From positions 1-48,312 of IMG/VR virus record IMGVR_UViG_3300027706_000012: a stretch of 48,312 bases of DNA; one strand, 5' to 3'. A program made the translations under genes and the position numbers. The notes under the pieces are model-generated. The model was not told where the DNA came from and searched no databases. It saw only the letters and a program-made list of their open reading frames with translations. This DNA is from a virus. This document shows positions 1 through 7,887 of this stretch, piece by piece (positions within the stretch are counted from its first letter, which is position 1; the number at the start of each line of letters is the position of its first letter).

Positions 1-1006
1 AACGATGATGCAACATCTTGCCGATCTGGAATTTATTAGTGTTGGCTTTAGCTGGTTCTTTTTGTTGCTCAACCGGCTGGCTGAGCCGTTGATGCTGGTG
101 AGTACGCTCTACGCGATTGCCGAGGCGGGTGTGCCTGCGCTCTCTATGGCAGGCCTTCACTTGCTGGCTACCACGATCCTCATTACGTCGCCGGAGATTA
201 TTCTTCCTGGCGCGTTTGTGCTGGCTTCTCAGGAGCGCGCTGCTGGTCGCCCCTACAAGGTCTTATTTGGCATGTGCTGGGCCTTCGTGGGCTTGATGGT
301 CTTTACGCTGGCCTCTTTATTCATCTTCCATTTTGATACAACCTGGCTCTCGGTGTTGATGTGGGCCAGGTGCATTACCTCAGTCAGTTACTCGATTTAT
401 ATCCGTACTCGGTCTCATCATGGTTCCATTGAGCAGGTTCAATTGACTGCCCAACAGACCTTCGAGGAAAAACTTGAGGAGACAGTGAACCAGTTCAACC
501 AGCGACTGGAAGAGGTGCAAAAGACCGTCATTGAACAAGTTCAATCTACCCTTGTTGAGCAGTCTCGGCAACTGGTTCAAGAGGTGTGGCTTGATGCTCC
601 CTTCGTCACTATTGACGAGGTACGATCAGTCATGACTGACGAACTCAAGCCGCTCGTCAGCGGCATTGAGCAATCCGTCAACCATCGCCTGTCGCAGTTC
701 GCCGCCGAGTTCAAACGGGAGCGGCTGACCGAGCAACCTGCTGCCTTGCAACTGCTTCCTGGTCGGTCTGGTCGGCATACAGGGGGTACAGGAGAAATGA
801 AACCTGTTCCGGTGACACCTGTTGAATCAGACCATCCAGATAAACCAGTTCAGGATCGTGTCACCCGGTTCATCCAACAAGAGATGAACCTGGGTCGTAA
901 ACCATCCCTGTCTGAAATCATGAACCATTGCCGGTGTTCAAAAAACACGGCGATCCGGTATCGTCGTGAACTCCTTGGCGAGTTGGTAGGTGAGGAGACA
1001 GCTTGA
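1..1006 (+). CDS. Membrane-anchored coiled-coil protein with C-terminal HTH (3' part; gene starts across the circle join)
   Basis: The reading frame is open from base 2, and its true start is the ATG at 48122 on the other side of the circular join, giving 343 residues. The first 140 or so residues are hydrophobic, with about four predicted membrane segments. A long amphipathic coiled coil follows (about residues 155-260, rich in Q and E), then a linker. A helix-turn-helix-like end contains SLSEIMNHCRCSKNTAIRYR. It closes a cassette with the membrane protein at 45738 and the FtsK-like ATPase at 46290, so a role in DNA transfer or segregation at the membrane is inferred. No family is recognised with certainty. 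Confidence 0.75.
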   Translation, partial: TMMQHLADLEFISVGFSWFFLLLNRLAEPLMLVSTLYAIAEAGVPALSMAGLHLLATTILITSPEIILPGAFVLASQERAAGRPYKVLFGMCWAFVGLMVFTLASLFIFHFDTTWLSVLMWARCITSVSYSIYIRTRSHHGSIEQVQLTAQQTFEEKLEETVNQFNQRLEEVQKTVIEQVQSTLVEQSRQLVQEVWLDAPFVTIDEVRSVMTDELKPLVSGIEQSVNHRLSQFAAEFKRERLTEQPAALQLLPGRSGRHTGGTGEMKPVPVTPVESDHPDKPVQDRVTRFIQQEMNLGRKPSLSEIMNHCRCSKNTAIRYRRELLGELVGEETA

Positions 1007-1012
1007 TTGCTC

Positions 1013-1040
1013 TAACCCATGAACCTATATTCATGGGTTA
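1013..1040. terminator. Perfect 11-bp stem-loop after the membrane/HTH gene
   Basis: Arms 1013-1023 and 1030-1040 are exact inverse complements with a 6-nt loop. There is no T-run behind the stem, so it could be a rho-dependent or attenuator hairpin, or an operator, rather than an intrinsic terminator. Confidence 0.5.
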
Positions 1041-1134
1041 ACTTGACGGGCGGGATGATAATGAAAGTATCCGGCCCTGTATGTGGCTAGTGGGTATTTA
1101 TTGATTGGTTGTTGGGAACTGGGCAAACAAAAAA

Positions 1135-1156
1135 AGACTTCTCTCGGAAGAAGTCT
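1135..1156 (-). terminator. Hairpin flanked by A-runs (terminator for leftward transcripts)
   Basis: Arms 1135-1142 and 1149-1156 form an 8-bp stem. On the minus strand the stem is followed by a run of T, the shape of an intrinsic terminator. The surrounding 393-base stretch (1007-1399) otherwise holds only regulatory-looking sequence and no convincing gene. Confidence 0.45.
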
Positions 1157-1247
1157 CCAAAAAACACCAGAGCAGCGCATTCAACGAGCCTTTGCCTGGT
1201 TCCGTCTTACTGCGCTGCCCTAGAAAGGTTACGGTATGATTATAACG

Positions 1248-1269
1248 CTTTTGCCGAGCAAAGTCAAAC
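1248..1269 (+). promoter_or_regulatory. Shared 22-bp leader motif, copy 1
   Basis: The motif TTTTGCCGAGCAAAGTCAAA lies upstream of the replication-like operon. An almost identical copy, one A shorter, occurs at 45700-45720 before the transfer-like cassette. A TATAAC box just upstream (1241-1246) and a TGACA...TGTCA dyad at 1312-1329 add to the regulatory look. A common regulator or RNA element for both operons is inferred. Confidence 0.5.
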
Positions 1270-1399
1270 CGGATACCCTCATTTCTATATTAGCACAAAT
1301 AGTCCTTATAATTGACATCGCTCGGTGTCATGTTGATGGTGTCCCTTCTGTAACAGGTCCTGCTATGTATAACACGTTGCACCCATGCGGAGGTGCGAC

Positions 1400-2422
1400 A
1401 TGCTAAATCATCTTGCCGAGACCTTACAGCGATTTGATGGCGTGCTTGGCGAGGGTACAAGCTGCCTGCCCAATACCTTGTTCGCCCACCAGTCTGATCT
1501 GCATCTCAATCCCACTCAGTTCAACCTGGTGCTGCAACTCTTTAGTGTGTGGTGGGACTCCTGGCCTCATCCCCCCATTCGGGCTATTGCCTTTCGCATG
1601 GGGCGCAGTGAGCGATGCATCCAGATGAACCTGCGCAAGCTGGCGCGCCCCCTTCTGGATGCGGAAGGTGTCGAGGTACGCCCTGCATTACTTGAAGTTC
1701 GCCCGCGTCGAACGGAGCGTGGCGACTCGGATACCAATGAGTATGATCTTTCGCCTTTGCTCGCATATCTCTCCCATGTGGTGACTGGTAAGCCGCTTGC
1801 GGAGTGTCAGCAGCCTCTTCTTCATGGCGAGGCTGCTGATAGTCGTCCAGCCTCGATAGATTTCACGACCTTTACAGAAGAGGCCATCGAGGCCCTGCCT
1901 GTGGAACCGGAAGAAACGCGGCGCGTACCTGCTCCACCGTTGCCTTCTGAGCTTGACTCGACAATAGAGAAGCTCTCCAAAGAGTTCGGCGATTATGCCC
2001 ATGTGAAATCCAATAAAAGCCGCTTGTCTCGTCTCTTTGTCAATGCGCAGCCGTATGGCATGGATGAGTCGCTCTGCCTCGCCATGATGGACGAGGTAGC
2101 GGCTGCCACCCGTGAGGCGAAGATCAAGAAGAGGAATGCCGACGGGCGCAAAAATAGGATGCCCTATTTCTTTGGTTTGCTGACGCAATGTTTTGAACGC
2201 TACTGCACTCGTCGCTCGAAGGAGGTCGAGGCAGAGCGCGAGTTTGAGCAACATCACCTGATTAGCAAGGCGTTCCGTCTGATGCCGCGTGAAGCGCAAT
2301 TGCAATATGAGCAAAGCAACTTTGATGAGCGGATCATCGCGCCTTATATCGAGCAGGTTCGTCGCCGTGATGAAGAGAATCGTCGCCAGTGGCAGGAAGA
2401 GGCCCAATATGCCGCTCGATAG
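1400..2422 (+). CDS. Winged-helix replication-initiator-like protein
   Basis: 340 residues. The ATG at 1400 is preferred over 1385 because GGAGGT lies at 1389-1394. The N-terminal part (about residues 30-115) has the layout of the winged-helix domain of plasmid and phage replication initiators: an LFSVWWDSWPHPP turn, the helix SERCIQMNLRKL, then a wing ending in NEYDLSPLL. An acidic linker leads to a second helical domain (residues 190-290) of unknown fold. It is the first gene of the early operon and overlaps the next gene by 14 bases. Role as initiator for the iteron-like array near 44 kb is inferred; a primosome-loading or regulatory role is also possible. Confidence 0.6.
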   Translation: MLNHLAETLQRFDGVLGEGTSCLPNTLFAHQSDLHLNPTQFNLVLQLFSVWWDSWPHPPIRAIAFRMGRSERCIQMNLRKLARPLLDAEGVEVRPALLEVRPRRTERGDSDTNEYDLSPLLAYLSHVVTGKPLAECQQPLLHGEAADSRPASIDFTTFTEEAIEALPVEPEETRRVPAPPLPSELDSTIEKLSKEFGDYAHVKSNKSRLSRLFVNAQPYGMDESLCLAMMDEVAAATREAKIKKRNADGRKNRMPYFFGLLTQCFERYCTRRSKEVEAEREFEQHHLISKAFRLMPREAQLQYEQSNFDERIIAPYIEQVRRRDEENRRQWQEEAQYAAR

Positions 2423-2855
2423 ATCGCGCTATCCGGCGAACTGGGATGAAATCAGCCGGGCCGTCAAAGAGCGGGCAGGATGGCGCTGCGAGTTTTGCGG
2501 GATTGCGCATGGCGCGGAGCGATTAAATGCGAAGGGCAAGCCTTACAAAGAGGTGTTGACCTGCGCGCACCTGGGCGTTCCCTATCCTGATGGTCGGCCT
2601 GGCAACCCTCACGATAAGATGGATTGTCGGCCTGAGAACTTATGTGCGCTTTGTAGTATCTGTCATCTTAGCTACGACCGAGTTGAACACGTCAAGCAAA
2701 GGCATATCAACCAGTTCCTTCGGGAAGCCCAACTGTATGCCTCGTTGTTGTTTGACCTGCCTGAACTGGTGAGAGGAGTCGTACAAGGCCATGTCCGCCC
2801 AGTCCTATGCCGAGCGACGAGAAAAGGCGCTGGCCGTCGCCGCTCTCATTCCTGA
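2409..2855 (+). CDS. HNH endonuclease
   Basis: 148 residues from the ATG at 2409, which overlaps the end of the previous gene; AGGAAG lies upstream. Zinc-finger HNH layout is visible: WRCEFCG, then LTCAHL, then DCRPENLCALCSICH. HNH nucleases of this size in phages nick or cut DNA during packaging, homing or recombination. The specific role cannot be told from sequence. The 3' end overlaps the next gene by 65 bases. Confidence 0.75.
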   Translation: MPLDRSRYPANWDEISRAVKERAGWRCEFCGIAHGAERLNAKGKPYKEVLTCAHLGVPYPDGRPGNPHDKMDCRPENLCALCSICHLSYDRVEHVKQRHINQFLREAQLYASLLFDLPELVRGVVQGHVRPVLCRATRKGAGRRRSHS

Positions 2856-3012
2856 ACGTCTCGGCGTGGCCTATGTCTGCTCGGAGACGCATGGCTGCGA
2901 GGTGTGTGGCTGCCTGATTAAGCTGGAAGTCTCAAGGGGATTGCGCTGCGCGAGATGCTGGCCGCCGCTCCAGCTTTCGCGAACCGTTCGACGTTTGTTG
3001 TCTGCTCTGTAG
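2791..3012 (+). CDS. Small cysteine-pair (zinc-ribbon-like) protein
   Basis: 73 residues. Cysteine pairs CEVCGC and CARC, 18 residues apart, suggest one zinc site. Basic overall, so nucleic-acid binding is plausible. GAGAGGAG precedes the ATG at some distance. No family recognised. Confidence 0.55.
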   Translation: MSAQSYAERREKALAVAALIPERLGVAYVCSETHGCEVCGCLIKLEVSRGLRCARCWPPLQLSRTVRRLLSAL

Positions 3013-3049
3013 TGCTGTTGTTCTTCAACAAAGCAAGGGGGTTACTGAA

Positions 3050-3766
3050 TTGGAGTTGATGGATTCAAACACGGGAAAGGTGACGCGCATTCTTTCCCCA
3101 CGTCAAGAAGCCACGTGCAAGTGGGCTTCTGATCTTGTGGCGCGTGGTGAGTTTGTAGTCCTCGATACCGAGACTACTGGCCTTGAAACCGATGATGGCA
3201 TCTGTGATCTTGCCATCATCGGGGCAGACCGCCGCGTGTTGTTCAACCAGATGGTCAATCCTGGCCGCCGCATTTCCGAGAGTGCGCGTCTGGTACATGG
3301 CATCTCTGACGAAGAGGTGGCTCGTGCTGCGAGTTTGGCGTTATGGTGGCCGCGAGTCTACGAGATCTTGCGCAGTGTCAAAACGATTGTGACCTACAAC
3401 GCGAAATTCGACTTGAGGATGCTGCGCCAATCGCTGCGCGCCGTTGGTATCCGGCTGCTCGCGGGTAAGAATCTCGCTCCTGCATCCTTCGAGTCACAAG
3501 GGCTTGCTGTGCTGCTGGAAGTGGAATGGCAGTGTTTGATGGAGAAGTACGCCTATGGCTTTGGGGAGCGGCGTACTTCCTCGTTCAAGCGGGGCCATGT
3601 GTCGCTTGAAACGGCCTGCAAGCGGCATGTGGTGATGCCCGATTCGTACCAGTGGCACCGGGCGCTCGGTGACGCCCTGGCCGCGTATGACCTGTTGAAG
3701 CGCTTGGCTGAAATGTACGATGAGCATATCCGGGGGCAACAGGACTACGGTATTGTTGATCTCTAA
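3050..3766 (+). CDS. DEDDh 3'-5' exonuclease (DnaQ-like)
   Basis: 238 residues from TTG at 3050 (AGGGGG at about 3037-3042); ATG at 3059 is an alternative. Exo I is DTETTG (D39, E41), Exo II is YNAKFDLRML (D121), Exo III is HRALGDALAAYDLL (H203, D208), so all four metal ligands and the general-base His are present. DnaQ-fold enzymes degrade single strands or proofread; with no DNA polymerase on this element it may support host-polymerase replication or recycle nucleotides. Followed 21 bases later by the HAD gene. Confidence 0.85.
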   Translation: MELMDSNTGKVTRILSPRQEATCKWASDLVARGEFVVLDTETTGLETDDGICDLAIIGADRRVLFNQMVNPGRRISESARLVHGISDEEVARAASLALWWPRVYEILRSVKTIVTYNAKFDLRMLRQSLRAVGIRLLAGKNLAPASFESQGLAVLLEVEWQCLMEKYAYGFGERRTSSFKRGHVSLETACKRHVVMPDSYQWHRALGDALAAYDLLKRLAEMYDEHIRGQQDYGIVDL

Positions 3767-3787
3767 TGGGAAAGGAAGCGATGAGAC

Positions 3788-4957
3788 GTGAGAAAACTGG
3801 CGGTTGTCGATCTGGATGGCGTTGTTGCTAACAATCGTGAACGAGAGGCGAAGGCGCGAGAAGCAGCTAAAGGGGCTTCCCGCAAATATTGGGCGGACTT
3901 GTATTATGGGACGCTCTTTGACCCGGAGCTTGTGCCACTCGACTCGCTTGTGGTCGAGACAAGCATGCATGACCCTGCGCATGCGACTCGCGCCGATGAG
4001 ATGGTTGCGTGGCTCATGGGCCAGGGCTATGAAATCATCCTGTTGAGTAATCGGCCTCATACCATGCGTGAGGCGACGGAAGCCTGGTTGAAACAGCATG
4101 GCGTGTTGTATAGCGAGTTGTTCCTGAAGGACTATGGTGATGCCGAGAGACCAGGCTATCGTTACATGAAAACGGTTGATTGGAAACGCATGATGCTCAT
4201 GCAGAAGATTATCGGCCCTCGCTCCATTCGTGGCGACCTGTTGCAAGTCCTTATCATTGACGATTCGCAAGAGATCCGGTATGCGCTTTACACGCTGCCC
4301 CAGAATTTCTATGCTGATGCCGTCAACATCACGATCAAATGTTCGTTGCGTGATGCGCTGGATACTGACCTGGTTGAATGCTACACGATGAATGGCGAAA
4401 CGGAACTGATGCGCCAATTGCAGCGCGTGTGTAATCTCGCCCAGGTGCGCAGCCGTTTTGAGACTGATCCCCTCTTCGAGTTGCGCGTACAACATCCTCC
4501 GGATGAGCGCGGTCATCGCGGGATGCCCCTGGTTATTCGGGCGTGGGATGAGACGGATAACGGGAAAGATTACTTTCGTTGGGTGATGATGACGCAACTG
4601 TTTCCGGTCCAGACTGAGGACGCGGGAGTAGTCGAGTTGGAACATCTCAAGGTGCTGCTCGATGGCGCTGGTCATATTCACGAAGTCTTTATCGACCAGG
4701 GGCGTGATGTTGGCCTGCTTCCAGCCTTTGATGATGAGCCGGATGAAGTCGAGCGGCAGAGGAAGCGTGAAGAATACTGTGACAAGTGGATCGCGCACTC
4801 GCTTGAGGAGTTCGGCTATCTGGCGGCTGCCCGTTACATGAGGCAATCCAAATTATGGCCGGAGCGTGCCATGAAGGAATACCAGCAGTCGCGTGAAGAG
4901 GCTGCCGAACAGATTCGGGAAGCGTTGCAATTGCCACCGAGGAGGGAAGTAGAATGA
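3788..4957 (+). CDS. HAD-family phosphohydrolase with long C-terminal extension
   Basis: 389 residues from GTG at 3788 with GGAAG upstream. HAD motif I is VVDLDGVV (D8, D10), motif II is LLSNRPH, and IIDDS supplies the late acidic motif. Phage HAD proteins of this kind are often nucleotide phosphatases or the phosphatase half of end-repair enzymes. No P-loop kinase is visible. The last 200 residues (LVIRAWDETDNGKDYF and beyond) match nothing I recognise. Overlaps the next gene by 4 bases (ATGA). Confidence 0.75.
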   Translation: MRKLAVVDLDGVVANNREREAKAREAAKGASRKYWADLYYGTLFDPELVPLDSLVVETSMHDPAHATRADEMVAWLMGQGYEIILLSNRPHTMREATEAWLKQHGVLYSELFLKDYGDAERPGYRYMKTVDWKRMMLMQKIIGPRSIRGDLLQVLIIDDSQEIRYALYTLPQNFYADAVNITIKCSLRDALDTDLVECYTMNGETELMRQLQRVCNLAQVRSRFETDPLFELRVQHPPDERGHRGMPLVIRAWDETDNGKDYFRWVMMTQLFPVQTEDAGVVELEHLKVLLDGAGHIHEVFIDQGRDVGLLPAFDDEPDEVERQRKREEYCDKWIAHSLEEFGYLAAARYMRQSKLWPERAMKEYQQSREEAAEQIREALQLPPRREVE

Positions 4958-5226
4958 ACAAGCAACCTGATTTACCTGTCCCCTTGAACTTGATGCGTTT
5001 AGAGGTGGACTATCTGGAAAAGCAGACTCCTCAGCTTGTAGAGGCTCTGCGCTACTTTCTCGATGGTGATTGGCAGGAAGTGCTGCAGCCTGGTACTCTT
5101 GGCTGGTTGCGTCTGGACAATCTGCGTTTGTTCACCCAGTTCGTTCGCCAGTCGTGCGAGCGGATCGAGGGCGTGCTTGAACTGATGGAGGAAAGGCGAA
5201 AGAAGGAGGAACAAGAGCGTGAGTGA
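4954..5226 (+). CDS. Small protein of unknown function
   Basis: 90 residues, predicted mostly helical with a charged C-terminal tail (MEERRKKEEQERE). Start codon overlaps the stop of the HAD gene by 4 bases, and its end overlaps the next start by 8, so translation is probably coupled. GAGGGAAG gives a good ribosome site. Family not recognised. Confidence 0.6.
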   Translation: MNKQPDLPVPLNLMRLEVDYLEKQTPQLVEALRYFLDGDWQEVLQPGTLGWLRLDNLRLFTQFVRQSCERIEGVLELMEERRKKEEQERE

Positions 5227-5566
5227 AACCAAAGTGGTCTATCAGGCTGGTGGCCAGCCTGACCGCATGCCGGATGTGGATCGCATCATTCAGCATTGCA
5301 CTACCGATATCGAGCGGAATGCTCGCCAGATGCTTCTCGCCGTTGCCCGTAAAGATCAGGGCGCGACGATGCTGTTCCGATATCAAATGAGTCGGATGGA
5401 AGCTCATCTCTCCAACTTTATCCATGAGTTGGGAACTGCCTCCATCGCGGCGAGTACGGATGGCTATCCCGACTCGACCGCTACGGTGATTGACGCTTTT
5501 TTAGAAAAGCTGCACCTGGTCGATCAACCAGGATCTCATCGGGAAGGAGAAGAGAGGAAGCAATGA
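5219..5566 (+). CDS. Small protein of unknown function
   Basis: 115 residues starting with GTG inside the end of the previous gene. Helical; DIERNARQMLLAVARKDQGA is the most regular segment. AAGGAGG lies just before the start. No catalytic motif seen. Confidence 0.6.
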   Translation: MSETKVVYQAGGQPDRMPDVDRIIQHCTTDIERNARQMLLAVARKDQGATMLFRYQMSRMEAHLSNFIHELGTASIAASTDGYPDSTATVIDAFLEKLHLVDQPGSHREGEERKQ

Positions 5567-5898
5567 AAACACGCTTTCGGCACAACTCGGCTCCGGCTCG
5601 AGAGCCACAAGAATCCGGCTTGAAGCAGATGTACGAACGTCTTGAGAAGTTGCGCAAGGCCCGCGCCATAGAGTTCTCACTGGCCTCGGATAGCGCGCTG
5701 CTGGTCTGGTGCGTCCAGACTCGTGAGGCGCTCGAACAGAAGCGAGAGCGCGAACTGAACTACATCAGTCGTCGCGCAAGCAAACATATTCATACGCCTA
5801 CCGATGAGGCGTATGAGTCTGATCAAGTGTTGTTGGAACAAGTGATAGCCTTTCTGGATATGGCTATCGAGAAGGGCAAGGAAGCGGGGTATCTATGA
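5563..5898 (+). CDS. Small helical protein of unknown function
   Basis: 111 residues, very rich in Arg, Lys and Glu with heptad-like spacing around REALEQKRERELNYISRR; probable coiled coil. ATGA overlaps at both ends show tight coupling in the operon. Confidence 0.6.
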   Translation: MKTRFRHNSAPAREPQESGLKQMYERLEKLRKARAIEFSLASDSALLVWCVQTREALEQKRERELNYISRRASKHIHTPTDEAYESDQVLLEQVIAFLDMAIEKGKEAGYL

Positions 5899-6206
5899 GC
5901 GAAGAGAAGAAAGATGATCCTCAGCTTCAGGCGATGGAGCATGATCTTGCTGAGGTGCTTGAACTGTTTGCGAAACGGCTGGCCCCGGATGTCCTGCTGG
6001 TCATGCGCTCGCGTACCAGGGCAACCTCGGTAACACGGCTCGAACGAGCGCAATTGGATGCCACACATGCCTGCCAGGATGGTATGCTGTTTCTCACGGA
6101 ACTCAATAACGTGGTGTTGAGACGCGATCTTTCCGGGCTGTATCGATTGTTGGAGAGTTGGAAGAAGAGGTTAAGTGAAGATGAACCTGGTTCCCGAGGC
6201 GAGTGA
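5895..6206 (+). CDS. Small acidic helical protein of unknown function
   Basis: 103 residues. Starts MSEEKKDDPQLQAMEHDL and overlaps the preceding stop by 4 bases. Similar in size and spacing to its neighbours. No motif recognised. Confidence 0.6.
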   Translation: MSEEKKDDPQLQAMEHDLAEVLELFAKRLAPDVLLVMRSRTRATSVTRLERAQLDATHACQDGMLFLTELNNVVLRRDLSGLYRLLESWKKRLSEDEPGSRGE

Positions 6207-6480
6207 TCTATACCGGGCGACGTGCCCGGTGTGTCGATCAACCTTATGGTTGTCTCAGCAAGACATGACCTTTTTTCAAGTGATTGGTCAACTGGTACAA
6301 GGCTCCGTCCAGATTAAGCATGAGCCTTGCAGTTGTTGGATGGAGATCGTGGAGATCTCCAACACGGAACGGCTTTCGATTCTGGCAACGGAGAAGCATC
6401 CTGCTGTATCCGGTGCCTTCTCTGGTGGAGAACAACGATATGAACAACAACCCGTTTTTCGACGGATTAAAACCGCTTAA
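6181..6480 (+). CDS. Small cysteine-rich protein
   Basis: 99 residues from ATG 6181 (GTG at 6175 is in frame and also possible). CPVC at the N-terminus and CSCW some 35 residues later could bind zinc. Overlaps the previous gene by 26 bases and the next by 41. Function unknown. Confidence 0.5.
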   Translation: MNLVPEASDLYRATCPVCRSTLWLSQQDMTFFQVIGQLVQGSVQIKHEPCSCWMEIVEISNTERLSILATEKHPAVSGAFSGGEQRYEQQPVFRRIKTA

Positions 6481-6640
6481 ATTGTATACACCTGAGCAGC
6501 TTCGCCAGTTGCTTCGTCAGGCGATGGCGATGCTGGATGAATGCCTTGCCCCGCCTGTCGATCATGAGGAGGCGAAGGCGTGGCTTGCGCGCCGCGATGC
6601 GCTGCGCGATCAAGTCATGGATGCATTGGCGGAGGAATAG
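6440..6640 (+). CDS. Small helical protein of unknown function
   Basis: 66 residues. ATG 6440 is chosen because GGTGGAG sits about 9 bases upstream; the frame is open further back but without a better start. Contains LYTPEQLRQLLRQAMAMLDE followed by a second helix. Confidence 0.55.
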   Translation: MNNNPFFDGLKPLKLYTPEQLRQLLRQAMAMLDECLAPPVDHEEAKAWLARRDALRDQVMDALAEE

Positions 6641-6644
6641 CGAG

Positions 6645-7178
6645 ATGCCGGAAAAGAAACAGACGCGCTATGCCGAGGGAACGACGGTCAGTGTTCCTCG
6701 CACACGCGAGGAAATCGAGAAGACGCTGATGAGATATGGCGCAACTGGCTTCATGTATGGCGAGTCCGGTGATACCGCCGCCGTTGCCTTCGAGATGCAA
6801 GGCCGCCATATTCGCCTGGAATTGCGCTATCCCCCGCTTTCTCAGTTCGCGCGCTCGAAGACTGTGATACGGACGCAGGCGCAACAAGAGGCGGCGCGAG
6901 CGCAGGAGATCCGGCGACTATGGCGAGGCCTTGCTATGATTGTCAAGGCAAAATTGGAAGCCATGAAGTCGGGTGTCATCACCTTTGAAGATGCCTTCGG
7001 GATGAGTGAGGTGATGCCGAATGGTCAGCGGTTCGAGACCTGGGCCGAACCGCAGTTAGAACAGATGCGCAATACTCGTCAAATGCCGCCCTTGTTGCCC
7101 TGGGTGAAACCGAAACGGCAGGCGCTCACTGCTGCTGCTGACTATATCGAAGGTGAGGTACGCACTGATGAAGAATGA
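6645..7178 (+). CDS. Conserved-looking phage protein of unknown function
   Basis: 177 residues from ATG 6645, 5 bases after the previous stop, with GGAGGAA upstream. The N-terminal half alternates short strands (TTVSVPRTREEIEKTLMRYG, GFMYG, AVAFEMQGRHIRLELRYP); the C-terminal half is helical with MIVKAKLEAMKSGVITFEDAFG. The style recalls phage proteins near recombination genes, but I cannot name the family. Confidence 0.6.
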   Translation: MPEKKQTRYAEGTTVSVPRTREEIEKTLMRYGATGFMYGESGDTAAVAFEMQGRHIRLELRYPPLSQFARSKTVIRTQAQQEAARAQEIRRLWRGLAMIVKAKLEAMKSGVITFEDAFGMSEVMPNGQRFETWAEPQLEQMRNTRQMPPLLPWVKPKRQALTAAADYIEGEVRTDEE

Positions 7179-7503
7179 AGATGCGATGAGCCAGGCCGAA
7201 CACGTTGCGCGTGAAGCCTGGCACTCTCAGATTGGCATGCTTATGTGCGAGGATGATTTACTCTCGCCGCCGCAATCCTCGCAAGAGGTGGCAGGCTATA
7301 TCATCTCTCGGTCGCTTGTCGGATGGCTGCGAACGAAGCGAGAGCGTGCCATGAAACGGAAGGCCCGGCTGTCCATGCTGGTGATTGCCGGGTTGTTCGT
7401 GGCCTTCTTCTATGGGCCGCTGCGCCTCTTGCCTGATTTTTGGACGATCATCCTGCTCGGTGCGCTGCTGTTTGCCTCGCTGTCGATTGGACTGGGGGAT
7501 TAA
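7168..7503 (+). CDS. Small membrane protein
   Basis: 111 residues from ATG 7168 with GGTGAGG upstream. A soluble N-terminal helix region is followed by two hydrophobic segments (about residues 68-84 and 88-106) close to the C-terminus. Overlaps the preceding gene by 11 bases. Possibly superinfection exclusion or anchoring; unknown. Confidence 0.55.
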   Translation: MKNEDAMSQAEHVAREAWHSQIGMLMCEDDLLSPPQSSQEVAGYIISRSLVGWLRTKRERAMKRKARLSMLVIAGLFVAFFYGPLRLLPDFWTIILLGALLFASLSIGLGD

Positions 7504-7505
7504 GG

Positions 7506-7859
7506 ATGAGTGAAGGAAGTATGCTTGTTGATTTTAAGCAGTTGCCCTATGTTGATATGGGGCATGCGCAGGTGCCGCTCTACTGGATGAATGAGCAGAG
7601 CGGCATCCTGAAAGAGAGTATCCAGGCTTTTCTTGAGGCTGGCATGGGCAAGTCTGAGATTTCCCCTGAACAATTCGAGCTGGTGCGCGGCTATCTGGAA
7701 TATGTCATCAAGGCTCCGTGCTGGCAGGAGCCGCCGCTTCCTGAGAAAGGGACACCAACGCTTGCCGAATTGCGGCGTGAGATTGTTGAGGCGAAAACGA
7801 CGAAAGAACTGGATGCCTGGCTTCATCGCTGTTTGAAACTGGGCATTGACCCGCTTTAA
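7506..7859 (+). CDS. Small protein of unknown function
   Basis: 117 residues. Start two bases after the previous stop, with a TAAGG ribosome site. Contains KGTPTLAELRREIVEAKTTK then a short C-terminal helix. No recognised domain. Confidence 0.55.
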   Translation: MSEGSMLVDFKQLPYVDMGHAQVPLYWMNEQSGILKESIQAFLEAGMGKSEISPEQFELVRGYLEYVIKAPCWQEPPLPEKGTPTLAELRREIVEAKTTKELDAWLHRCLKLGIDPL

Positions 7860-7887
7860 GCAAGCAAGCGAGGTGGCTGTCTGCGCT

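Noticed and set aside
1688-2407. 239-residue minus-strand open frame
   Set aside because: Opposite the winged-helix gene, which has a ribosome site and recognisable domain.
3494-4846. 450-residue minus-strand open frame
   Set aside because: Lies opposite the exonuclease and HAD genes, whose motifs are clear; a mirror frame of the codon pattern.
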